A program made the translations under genes and the position numbers. DNA of 21,575 bases, taken from positions 1 to 21,575 of IMG/VR virus record IMGVR_UViG_3300030329_000108; one strand, 5' to 3'. Every line of letters begins with the position of its first letter. Position 1 is the first letter of the stretch. Under the pieces are notes generated by a model that saw nothing but the letters and a program-made list of their open reading frames with translations, was not told the DNA's origin and made no database searches. The DNA is from a virus. Of the stretch, positions 12,064-20,422 are shown piece after piece.

Positions 12064-15000
12064 TTAATTTGTCAAGTTTATTCCATTAAATTGACCATAC
12101 CTTCCTGTTTTTTGTCTATAGTTAAAAGCATCTTGAACTGCATAACTAGTTAAAGTATCATCAAGTTTATAGTTATCTCCTTCAAACCCTGTTTTAGCTA
12201 TAACAAAATTTTTCATAATTGTAGGGTCTTCAAAATTTAATTTATCGTTAACTCCTACTCCCATTCTATTAGCAATATAGTTTTTAAAATTAGGATTATT
12301 AGGATTTTCTTCATCCATATGTTCAAATTCTTTTAGATCACCTTTAGCAGGAGATAAAACATCTACCATATCACTAATACTAACAGCCCTTCTACCTCCT
12401 AAAGCGTCTTGGGGTTTAATATATTTTGAGTGGACATTTAAAACTCCTGCCCTTGTACCATCAAATAAAGTTGGAAATTGCTCAAAAGTAGAATCAGTAT
12501 TGTTTTCATCTGATAATTTATTATTCCATTTAGTTTTACTTTTAACAATATTTAATGGGTTTCTGTTTAAAATATTTCTTTTCTTTTCATAATAGTTAGG
12601 GTTTTCTTTTATATCTCTAGTTAAATTATTTTCTATTTCGTCTAAAGCCCTTTTAACTATGTTACCTTCTTTTTTACCTTCACTTCCTCCATCATTATAT
12701 TGCTTACGTACTGCACCACCATTGTAGTACAAAGCAGTATAAGGCTCGCCAGTAAAAGGATTAATTCTTTCTTCTGGTTTTTCTTTAGCATTTGGTACTT
12801 CTACTTCTAACCCTTCTGCGTATTGCCTTCTTTTTCTTTTTCTTTTACCAGAACTTTTAGGCTTATCTTTAATATCATAAATCTCTATAGGTTGTATAGG
12901 GAAATCGCCTGATAATAAATGTTTAATATCTTTTCCAAAAGGTGCAACATCCATTGTGTCTGATAACGCACCTTCAAAGTCTCCTTGATATAAATTTGAG
13001 GTAACATTAGGAACTAATTTTATTAAATCATTTGTTAATGCCAATGAAGGTATTGCTCCTCCTAAACCTTCACTAGAACCCGGACCAGAAATAAGACTAA
13101 GTAGTTTTTCTGCTTGGAAAGGCATTACGTTACCTGATAATTTCATAGCTTCTAACGCATATTTAGCTGACCATCGTTCAGGAACATTAGACTCATCTTT
13201 ATAATACTCAGAAGGACTAAAAGCAATCTGCATTTCTCTTACGCCTCCGTATATACTTATAGCAGCTAACATTCTTAAAGCTAAAGCAGCATCACCATCT
13301 TCAATTCTACTTATTAAAGCATTTGTTTGTGTTGTTTTAGCTTGTGCCCATGATAAGAACTGTCCTAATGATCTGACCAATGGATTATTAGATTGTGCAA
13401 AAAGCAATCTATTACCTACAGTTGGTATAATCGCATCTCTTTCCGAAGAGTTAAATCCTGCTTTATGTAAAAATTGTTTAGTCTCTACATTATCATATGC
13501 TTCTCTTGCATTTTTAAATTTAGATATTTTTAGTAGTTCATCTTTTTTTAATCCTAAAGCATTGATTTCATTTTGTAAACTTCGTGATATTTTTTTACCC
13601 TTACCAACTCGTTTAGCTATATCATAAGCTCTAAATATTCCTGCATCATAAGCTGCTCCTCTTGCAAAATCAGTAATTCTTTTTAACTGTACAACCCTAA
13701 AAAACCAGTCATTATAATCACTTATAAATCTACCTGTTTTATTTGAGGGGTCTACTCCAAATCCTATAGCTTTTAACTCACTTTCTAAAACATTTTGATA
13801 TTTAATACCTAAACCCTCAGCCGAAAATGTATCTTGCTTTCCTCCTAAAAGTTTACCTGCTTTTGCTTTTGCTGCATATGTTTTTATAACAGGCATAAAC
13901 CCACTATTCTGTAAAGGTTGTATTAAGTCTCCAATACTAGGTATAGATACACGAGTTAGCATAGTACTATTAGCTAATGATACCAACCCTGCCATCATTA
14001 CATGACCAGTCTCGTTACTTAATCTATTTCCATACAAACCAAAGTAAGCATTAACACTATCTTTAATATGTTGTATTTCTTTCTGCTCTAACTTTGCTGG
14101 AGTTCTTTTAACTGTTCGTAATGGATAGTATTTCTTTTTTATTTCTTGTTCTATAGTTTTAAGTAGTTCTCCTTTAGGTCCAAAAGTTTTAGCAAACTCA
14201 TAACTAGGTAGTGTCTGTTTAACTAAATGAGCCAATGTTTGACTAGGATCATTTATAATATAATCTTGTAACATTACACGAGCATTTTGATCTGTGATTA
14301 CACGACCTTTTTCAAAGTTTTTTAACAAAGGTATAACAACATTACCTGACTCATCAAATGCAGTTGTGGCTCTTGTTCCTGTTAAACCTAACATTACATC
14401 AGCGACTTTATTATCAAAAGCCTCGCCACCTTCCTCAATAGCTTTTCTTATAGCATCTGTATCTGTTGGGTCTAATTTATATGTTTGAACAGCCCATGCT
14501 TCTTTTAATCTATAGCCGAACAAATCTGAATTTTTAGCAATTTTATCCCAATCCCACATTTGGGTAAGACCATAATTTTCTAAAAGTTTAAAATCTATAC
14601 CTACTTCAGATACAGCCCCTCCTAACTCATCTGTAAAATCTTTAATCTTTTGTGAAGCTTGTTGAATTATTGTCAGTTCTTCAGGATTATATTTCTTTGC
14701 TAGATCATCTAGTGTTGTAAAACCATTTCTAAATTTACCAACATCTTCTAACATTTCTCTAGGTACATCTCTTAAAACATCTTTATGTATAATATTAAAT
14801 AACTTACCTGCATTTGATAGTGCCCTTTGCTCAACGGGCATAGCACCTACAGTTGTTAAAGAAGCTCCCATCTGTTTATACATAAGCTTACTAAACAAAG
14901 ATGATGCTCCTCCCCATGCATTTAAACGTGCAGCATGTGTGCCTGCTGTATTTATTTTAAGCCATGTACGAATAGTTAACCTAGCTTCTTGATCTAGTGT

Positions 15001-16326
15001 ATCTTTAATAAGTACTTTTTGTTTATTAGTTAAAAATTTACTACGTTGTACTTGTCCTTGCCATGCTCCTAACCCTGCACCAATACCTATGAAAGTATAC
15101 ATTAACATCTCATCATCATCTTCACCAAGATATGATCCTGCTATAGCACCACTTACTCCTCCGAAAAGAGGTCTAGTTCCTTCATATACAAATTTCCTAA
15201 TTAACCCATCGCTTAAAGTTACCTTAGTTCCTATTTTTTCTAAATCCTCTAATGTTTCTTTTGCATTATCAGAAGCCATTTGAATTAATTTTTTTGTTTG
15301 AGAACTTAAGGTTTTTTCAGCTTTAGCTGCTTCTACTTTTCTTAATGCTGCTTCTCTTTCTAATTGTTTCCGAGAGACATTAACACCTAATTTTTTTAAT
15401 TCATTTATACGTTTTGTTATTTTTAAAGGCGAATCTAATTCTTCATACGCTGCTATTTTTAAACTAGCATTCTTAACAACTTTATATGAATCAGGACCAC
15501 TACCAAAAATTTCTTGAGTTTTTGATTTAATATTTAATCTTTCTTCACCTACTTCTCTTACTACAATTTGTTCTTCTGGTGTTGCTACATATTCAGGTTC
15601 ATCTTTTATTTTACTAGGTAAAGTTTTAACATTTCCTGACGAATCTACAACATCTACATCTAGAACTGTGTCTGGTTTTCTAAATTTACGTGCTATAACA
15701 TCTGCACCATAAGTTGCTCCTCCACCAAACACACCTGCCATTAAAACACTAGTAGGGTCTACTTCTCCATACAAAACTTTTTCTCTTAATGCTACATCAC
15801 CAACAGAAAAAGACGCACCTGCTCCTACAGTTGCTGCTCTACCTCCTTGAGCAATCTTAGTCCAAGGAACAAGCCAAGGTAATGGGTCAGCTAAAGCTTG
15901 AGAAATTCTTCCTGCTATAACAGCAGCATCTTCTGGTCTGTTTTTAAATTCAGGATACTCTTTAAATATATCTTCTTGCCTTTGTCGTTCAGATTCTCTT
16001 AAAGCAGCTCTAAAAGTTAATCCTTTATTAGTTAAAGATTTAGCCCCTGCCATAAAAGTCTGTGCAAGATTACCAAATATTGTTTGTTCTTGCTCTAACC
16101 CATAATCGAATTTACGTAAAAAAGAAGGTTCAGGACCTGATAAAGGTTCAGGTATGTCTATAGGTGAATCAAAAGATTCTGAAAATAAATAATCAAATTC
16201 ATTGTATACTTCTTTATCTTCTTTATCTTGTTCTTCTATTTCTTCATTAATAAGAGGATATTCTTGAGTGTTTGCTTCTTCTGTATCAGAAAACAAATAA
16301 TCAAATTCGTTAAATCTGTTAGACAT
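12064..16326 (-). CDS. Giant internal virion/ejection protein (T7 gp16-like) with C-terminal muramidase-like module
   Basis: At 1420 residues this is comparable to T7 gp16 (about 1318) and sits in the same place, directly after a gp15-sized gene. It is expected to leave the capsid and form part of the DNA-ejection channel. The N-terminus has two copies of NEFDYLFS (6-13 and 42-49). Gly/Ala-rich hydrophobic patches occur near 205 and 380-425 (GGVSGAIAGSYLG, FIGIGAGLGAW). Long helical regions follow, with FLSWAQAKTTQTNALISRIE about 1000. A basic KRKRKRR patch lies near 1170. Residues about 1250-1410 (RNPLNIVKSKTKW, FEQFPTLFDGTRAGVLN, SISDMVDVLSPA) resemble the phage virion muralytic 'NNPGNI...FE.F...GIRA' domain. 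In T7 the transglycosylase is N-terminal, so this is a rearranged layout. Confidence 0.78.
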   Translation of the reverse strand: MSNRFNEFDYLFSDTEEANTQEYPLINEEIEEQDKEDKEVYNEFDYLFSESFDSPIDIPEPLSGPEPSFLRKFDYGLEQEQTIFGNLAQTFMAGAKSLTNKGLTFRAALRESERQRQEDIFKEYPEFKNRPEDAAVIAGRISQALADPLPWLVPWTKIAQGGRAATVGAGASFSVGDVALREKVLYGEVDPTSVLMAGVFGGGATYGADVIARKFRKPDTVLDVDVVDSSGNVKTLPSKIKDEPEYVATPEEQIVVREVGEERLNIKSKTQEIFGSGPDSYKVVKNASLKIAAYEELDSPLKITKRINELKKLGVNVSRKQLEREAALRKVEAAKAEKTLSSQTKKLIQMASDNAKETLEDLEKIGTKVTLSDGLIRKFVYEGTRPLFGGVSGAIAGSYLGEDDDEMLMYTFIGIGAGLGAWQGQVQRSKFLTNKQKVLIKDTLDQEARLTIRTWLKINTAGTHAARLNAWGGASSLFSKLMYKQMGASLTTVGAMPVEQRALSNAGKLFNIIHKDVLRDVPREMLEDVGKFRNGFTTLDDLAKKYNPEELTIIQQASQKIKDFTDELGGAVSEVGIDFKLLENYGLTQMWDWDKIAKNSDLFGYRLKEAWAVQTYKLDPTDTDAIRKAIEEGGEAFDNKVADVMLGLTGTRATTAFDESGNVVIPLLKNFEKGRVITDQNARVMLQDYIINDPSQTLAHLVKQTLPSYEFAKTFGPKGELLKTIEQEIKKKYYPLRTVKRTPAKLEQKEIQHIKDSVNAYFGLYGNRLSNETGHVMMAGLVSLANSTMLTRVSIPSIGDLIQPLQNSGFMPVIKTYAAKAKAGKLLGGKQDTFSAEGLGIKYQNVLESELKAIGFGVDPSNKTGRFISDYNDWFFRVVQLKRITDFARGAAYDAGIFRAYDIAKRVGKGKKISRSLQNEINALGLKKDELLKISKFKNAREAYDNVETKQFLHKAGFNSSERDAIIPTVGNRLLFAQSNNPLVRSLGQFLSWAQAKTTQTNALISRIEDGDAALALRMLAAISIYGGVREMQIAFSPSEYYKDESNVPERWSAKYALEAMKLSGNVMPFQAEKLLSLISGPGSSEGLGGAIPSLALTNDLIKLVPNVTSNLYQGDFEGALSDTMDVAPFGKDIKHLLSGDFPIQPIEIYDIKDKPKSSGKRKRKRRQYAEGLEVEVPNAKEKPEERINPFTGEPYTALYYNGGAVRKQYNDGGSEGKKEGNIVKRALDEIENNLTRDIKENPNYYEKKRNILNRNPLNIVKSKTKWNNKLSDENNTDSTFEQFPTLFDGTRAGVLNVHSKYIKPQDALGGRRAVSISDMVDVLSPAKGDLKEFEHMDEENPNNPNFKNYIANRMGVGVNDKLNFEDPTIMKNFVIAKTGFEGDNYKLDDTLTSYAVQDAFNYRQKTGRYGQFNGINLTN
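16180..16311 (-). repeat. Duplicated NEFDYLFS motif at the N-terminus of the 1420-residue protein
   Basis: Residues 6-13 and 42-49 both read NEFDYLFS, each followed by an acidic stretch (DTEEAN and ESFDSP). The DNA encoding both copies is nearly the same (aaataatcaaattc in + orientation). Two copies of one short linear motif in a disordered acidic tail suggest a docking peptide for another virion or host protein. Confidence 0.8.
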
Positions 16327-16335
16327 ATTTATACT

Positions 16336-18627
16336 TTAAGTTTTAATTGGTAAAATTCTTTTTGCAGCTATAAGCCTATCTTCTTCTGTAGGCATAGCAT
16401 CTTTCATCGCATCAATTAAAAATTGACGAGCTAAAGGAGAATCTCCTTGTGTTATTCCTAAGAAAGAATAACCTGCTATATCTACTAAATTATCTACCTT
16501 TAATTTAGGTTGATTCCATGTTTTAGCTCTAGTATCTCCAGTACTTCCTCCTAACCACCTTTCAACTACGGCAGGAATGAAACCATACTCTTGATGAAAA
16601 GAACCTTTAAATAGTTTATCTGGATCAGAAACATCAACTTCTTCATCTACATTTGAAGCATATATAGTATACATATTAGTAGCTTTCTCCCTAATTAAAT
16701 CTTTAATAGGTCCTTCAGGAACATCATCAAATGTCATTTGTCTTTGTTTACCTCCCACTATCCCAGTAAATACAGCAGCAACTCCTAGTTGCTCAAACTG
16801 AGTACCAGTCCAAGATATATAACCTTTGGTTTCATCAAGAAGCCTTTCTGACTCTCCAACCTCTACAAAATCTTCCATAGAAACTCTAACTTTATCATTT
16901 GAGTTTGCAGCAGCAGAATCTAGCATTCTATTCTTTGTTTTAAAATCAACGCTCCTATACACTTCCATAAACTGAGAATTATTTTTAAGATTTTCTACAG
17001 TCGACTTTCTTTTTTCTACTGTTCCAGTATTGAAAACTGTAGAACTTCCATCAGAAGCAGACACTGGTGAATTATTTAAAGTAGTAGTAGTAGTTACTTT
17101 CTCTGATGTGGAAGTAGGTCCTCTTTTTAAAGTTCCAGCAGCTTGTCGTTTGTAATTCCATACATCTTCACTCCTAAACCCACTACCTTTAGTTCTTTCC
17201 CATCCTTGAATTTGTTCTACATAAGCAATTTTCGAAGCTTTTTCACTATCATAACCTAATCGCATATAATATTTTGTGCTTTCAGCAACACCACTAAGAA
17301 AATTATCGTATAATATTGTTTGGTTTGTATCTAGTTGATCAGGTTCAGGGTCTATCCAAGTTTCTTTAAAAGATTTAAAGAAGCCAGTATCTGATGTTCC
17401 AAGTTTCTCTGTAGTTAAATCTACCATAGCTCCCTCTGCCATTAGTTTATCATCATCAGATAAAGTAGGAATTGTATATCCTTTAGGAAATAAATCAGGA
17501 GCTACTGCATATGTTTTGACATATAAATCATAATTATCTTTTTTAAATACGTCAAATATTTGTTCTCTAGTTACTTCTTTTCCGCTAGCTTTAGCAGCTA
17601 TAGCTAAGTCACTAGATATTCCTCCTAAAACTATTTGGGCAGCCTTGGCTATCTCAGCTTTAGTTTTAGGAACAACTATACCATTTACTATATTTTGATA
17701 ACTTCCATCATTATTTGTATACACAACATTTTGTCTTGTACCATAAGGAGTTTTTTCTGTAACACTTTTTATTACAGAAGTCATTGGAGCATTAAATGCA
17801 TTGTATACATTTTGAAGTTTTTCAGTTTCGTCAATTTTTCTAAGAGCAGCTATATCACCAAAACCAACCAAAGCTTCCCTTAATCTTTCTTGTTCTTCCT
17901 TATTCCAAATTAAGTCACCATTTTCATCTTTTGCAGTTAATAGCTTTTCTAAACCAACTTTATTTGCAATTAACTCCTCACTATATTTAACACCATTTGG
18001 ATCAAGTAAATCTTCTAAAGCCATTTCTGCTTTATCTTTTCTAATACCAAATATTTTAGCAAGCTCATGTATAGCACCTGCATCTTTTGGACCTCTTCTC
18101 CAATCCATTAAGTTTTTTAAATACTCTTCTTCATTTATACCTTTAGAAATTTTATTAGCCTTGTATTGTTGTAATTTATATTTAGCAACTAAGTTTCTGT
18201 CTGCAACAAACTTTTTATATAAATCATCATTTATTGCTTGTAAGCCTGCTAAATCGTCAGCAATATTACTATACTTTCCTGCTTTTAAAAATTTATCTGC
18301 CTCTTGTTGAGCATACCCTTCTAAACCTATACCATCTATAGAATCCCTCCATCCTTTTTGTGCATTATACTCTTCATTATATTTTTTTATTTCAGCTTTT
18401 TCTCTAGCTATAATAGGATCAGAACTATTAACTCTTTCGTTTATATTTCTACTTGCTCTATCTTTTAGTAAAGTATCTATACCACCAAAAATTCTCCACC
18501 AATTATCTCTTTTCCTATCAGACTGTATTTGTTCCTGATAATCAGCAATATCTTGCTGTCTTTGTTTTAATAAAGCAGCTCCATACTCGGGAGAAGTCAT
18601 TTTACTTGGGTCTATATTATTTTTCAT
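16336..18627 (-). CDS. Internal virion protein, T7 gp15-like by size and position
   Basis: The 763-residue protein matches T7 gp15 (about 747) in size and lies just upstream of the gp16-sized gene with a 9-nt gap. It is expected to be part of the ejected inner core. The sequence is mostly helical and charged, without signal peptide or membrane helix: an N-terminal QRQQDIADYQEQIQSDRKRD, FLKAGKYSNIADDLAGLQAI, and a mid helical bundle around LIWNKEEQERLREALVGF. A Ser/Thr-rich linker lies around 520-545 (KVTTTTTLNNSPVS). A Shine-Dalgarno GAGAGGAT in the end of the 210-residue gene supports ATG 18627. The assignment rests on order and length, not on a recognised motif. Confidence 0.65.
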   Translation of the reverse strand: MKNNIDPSKMTSPEYGAALLKQRQQDIADYQEQIQSDRKRDNWWRIFGGIDTLLKDRASRNINERVNSSDPIIAREKAEIKKYNEEYNAQKGWRDSIDGIGLEGYAQQEADKFLKAGKYSNIADDLAGLQAINDDLYKKFVADRNLVAKYKLQQYKANKISKGINEEEYLKNLMDWRRGPKDAGAIHELAKIFGIRKDKAEMALEDLLDPNGVKYSEELIANKVGLEKLLTAKDENGDLIWNKEEQERLREALVGFGDIAALRKIDETEKLQNVYNAFNAPMTSVIKSVTEKTPYGTRQNVVYTNNDGSYQNIVNGIVVPKTKAEIAKAAQIVLGGISSDLAIAAKASGKEVTREQIFDVFKKDNYDLYVKTYAVAPDLFPKGYTIPTLSDDDKLMAEGAMVDLTTEKLGTSDTGFFKSFKETWIDPEPDQLDTNQTILYDNFLSGVAESTKYYMRLGYDSEKASKIAYVEQIQGWERTKGSGFRSEDVWNYKRQAAGTLKRGPTSTSEKVTTTTTLNNSPVSASDGSSTVFNTGTVEKRKSTVENLKNNSQFMEVYRSVDFKTKNRMLDSAAANSNDKVRVSMEDFVEVGESERLLDETKGYISWTGTQFEQLGVAAVFTGIVGGKQRQMTFDDVPEGPIKDLIREKATNMYTIYASNVDEEVDVSDPDKLFKGSFHQEYGFIPAVVERWLGGSTGDTRAKTWNQPKLKVDNLVDIAGYSFLGITQGDSPLARQFLIDAMKDAMPTEEDRLIAAKRILPIKT

Positions 18628-18628
18628 T

Positions 18629-19261
18629 TTATATCCTCTCTAATAAACTAGTATTTTTTTCTTTTTTACGTCTTTCTAATAAACTTATAATTTCTTTAGG
18701 TGGTTCAAATGTTTCAATCATATCTTTAATCTCTTCAGGCAAAGCTTCATCACTAATTTTATTTGGTTTTAAATCTTTAAAATTTAACTTTTCTTTACTA
18801 CTTTCTTTTATTTTTTTTAAAGCTTTTATAGAATTTTTTTCATTCTCTTCATCATCTTCATCATACGAATCAAAAGAATCCCCTCGGTACAAAAGATAAT
18901 CAACACCACATTGTTCTGCAATAGCTGCAAGTATATACATTGTTGGTTCTATAAGTAAAACCATTAAGTCTGGATTCCACTTACCTTCTTGAAAGCCTAC
19001 TTGTAAAATCATAGCAGCTAAATCTCCTACAGGCATTCCATCTGCTAATGATAATGCAATCATTTCATATGTTTCTTTTTCATATGAGTCAGCAACTATT
19101 GAAGTAATAGCATTTACTAAATCAGTATAAATAGGAGGCTGTTCCCAAGGGTATCTACTATCTGGACTATTTGTTAATGATTGACCTGAAATAGGTCTTT
19201 CAAATGGAGTACGTCCTCCTATTGCATCTATATTTATTAATTCATCTGTATTTATTGACAT
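18629..19261 (-). CDS. Conserved-looking virion-region protein, unknown
   Basis: This 210-residue protein has an N-terminal segment IGGRTPFERPISGQSLTNSP and YPWEQPPIYTDLVNAI, then a helical core (LADGMPVGDLAAMILQVGF, WNPDLMVLLIEPTMYILAAI), an acidic run (SYDEDDEENEKN, about 132-143) and a charged Lys/Glu tail. The GQSLTN..PYPWEQPP style is, to my recollection, widespread in marine phages beside structural genes but without assigned function. The two hydrophobic helices (75-90 and 98-116) are more likely buried than membrane-spanning. AGGAG before ATG 19261 lies at the end of the previous gene. Its tail overlaps the Shine-Dalgarno of the gp15-like gene. Confidence 0.65.
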   Translation of the reverse strand: MSINTDELINIDAIGGRTPFERPISGQSLTNSPDSRYPWEQPPIYTDLVNAITSIVADSYEKETYEMIALSLADGMPVGDLAAMILQVGFQEGKWNPDLMVLLIEPTMYILAAIAEQCGVDYLLYRGDSFDSYDEDDEENEKNSIKALKKIKESSKEKLNFKDLKPNKISDEALPEEIKDMIETFEPPKEIISLLERRKKEKNTSLLERI

Positions 19262-19270
19262 TTATCTCTC

Positions 19271-20404
19271 CTATGCAGTACCCATTAATGTTGTATCATA
19301 TATAAAATTAGCTTGCCTTAGTCTTTTTAAAGCATCTGCAGTTCCAAAAGTAGAAGGACTTGGAACTTGTGTACGAGACATTAAATCATCCATAGGCATA
19401 CTTTCAAATATTCTTCCTGTATTCTCAGATAATGAAGATATTGCACCTGACATATCACTAGAACCTTGGACATAAGGTATTTCAGGTTTTTGTAATAAAC
19501 TATGAACAGCCTTCATCTCTGTTATATTTGTATTTCTTACAAACTTAGGAAGACCTTCTATATTTTTAAAAGGTTCATACCCCATAACATCTTTTACAAA
19601 TTCTGTTCCTGTATCTGCTTTCCCATACATTTCTGATAACTTTGGAAAATTTCTTTGGAAAAAGTTAGGTTGTTTAATATCTGAGACTGATGAAACATTC
19701 ATAGGAATTTTACCTCCTTGAGCTTCAAAAGGAAGTTTTGGAGTAGTTGTTAAATCAGCTGATCCTGCAAAAGTTAAATCTGGAGTTATATCAACAGATA
19801 AATCTGTTGCAAAATCTACACCTTCAGGTTTTAATAATGATGAAGTCTCTGGTTTACTTACAATTTTACCTATTCTACCTTCTCTAATATCTTGTCCGAC
19901 TATATTTCCACTAGGAGTAATCTCTCCTGCAGTTCTAATTGAACCATCTACTGTTGTGTTCTTAGCTTGGTCAATAACATTTGTAGGAGAAACATTTGTA
20001 GGAGAAACATTTGTAGGAGAAACATTTGTAGGAGAAACATTTGTAGCAGCACTACCTGCTTCTTCTGCTATTTTTTTTGCAGTTTTTTTTGCATTACTAG
20101 CAGCATTTTTTTCTCCTCCAAACAAATCTGTTATTCCCTCAGTAATATTATTATACGATGTTTGAACTGCGTTACCCATTTCACCTATAGCATTACCAAA
20201 AGCTTTACCTACTCCTTGTCCTTCAAACAAACCACCAACAAAACTTTTCGCCCCCTGCATTAGCCATCCTCCTATCATCATCATACCAATAGTACCAATA
20301 ACTTTACCAAGTTTTGTTTTCATTAATTTTTTAAAAGGTTTACCAATTTTTTTACCTATTTTTTTAATTTTTTTACCAATTTTTTTAAATAATTTTTTAA
20401 ACAT
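19271..20404 (-). CDS. Virion protein with Lys-rich amphipathic N-terminus, possible ejection protein
   Basis: The first 34 residues of this 377-residue protein contain 16 lysines in a KK-I-x-KK pattern (MFKKLFKKIGKKIKKIGKK), like a cationic membrane-active peptide. A hydrophobic Gly/Met segment follows (35-60, VIGTIGMMMIGGWLMQGAK), then a Gly-rich region and a short run of four NVSPT repeats. The rest is polar and low in motifs. Such a charged amphipathic end suits a protein that enters the host membrane during DNA ejection (T7 gp14-like role), which is inference from position and shape. A CGGAGAA Shine-Dalgarno precedes ATG 20404. The lysine codons give poly-A/T rich DNA at 20320-20404. Confidence 0.6.
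   Translation of the reverse strand: MFKKLFKKIGKKIKKIGKKIGKPFKKLMKTKLGKVIGTIGMMMIGGWLMQGAKSFVGGLFEGQGVGKAFGNAIGEMGNAVQTSYNNITEGITDLFGGEKNAASNAKKTAKKIAEEAGSAATNVSPTNVSPTNVSPTNVSPTNVIDQAKNTTVDGSIRTAGEITPSGNIVGQDIREGRIGKIVSKPETSSLLKPEGVDFATDLSVDITPDLTFAGSADLTTTPKLPFEAQGGKIPMNVSSVSDIKQPNFFQRNFPKLSEMYGKADTGTEFVKDVMGYEPFKNIEGLPKFVRNTNITEMKAVHSLLQKPEIPYVQGSSDMSGAISSLSENTGRIFESMPMDDLMSRTQVPSPSTFGTADALKRLRQANFIYDTTLMGTA
19977..20046 (-). repeat. 15-bp tandem repeat, four copies plus a partial, encoding NVSPT
   Basis: The unit acatttgtaggagaa (+ orientation) occurs four times exactly (19977-20036) and again as a 10-base partial copy (20037-20046). In frame it encodes NVSPT repeats in the 377-residue virion protein. 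Identical copies point to recent slippage or expansion; unit length is a multiple of three, so copy number can change without a frameshift. Confidence 0.95.
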
Positions 20405-20422
20405 ATTTTTTATTCTCCGTTA

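Noticed and set aside
19977-20046. Possible CRISPR-like or iteron array
   Set aside because: Units are direct, contiguous, 15 bp, in frame and inside a gene. There are no spacers and no origin-like surroundings.
19956-20263. Rightward frames with repeated FVGET or ICRRN units
   Set aside because: They are the antisense reading of the NVSPT-coding 15-bp repeats. The leftward frame is a 377-residue gene with a Shine-Dalgarno; these have none.
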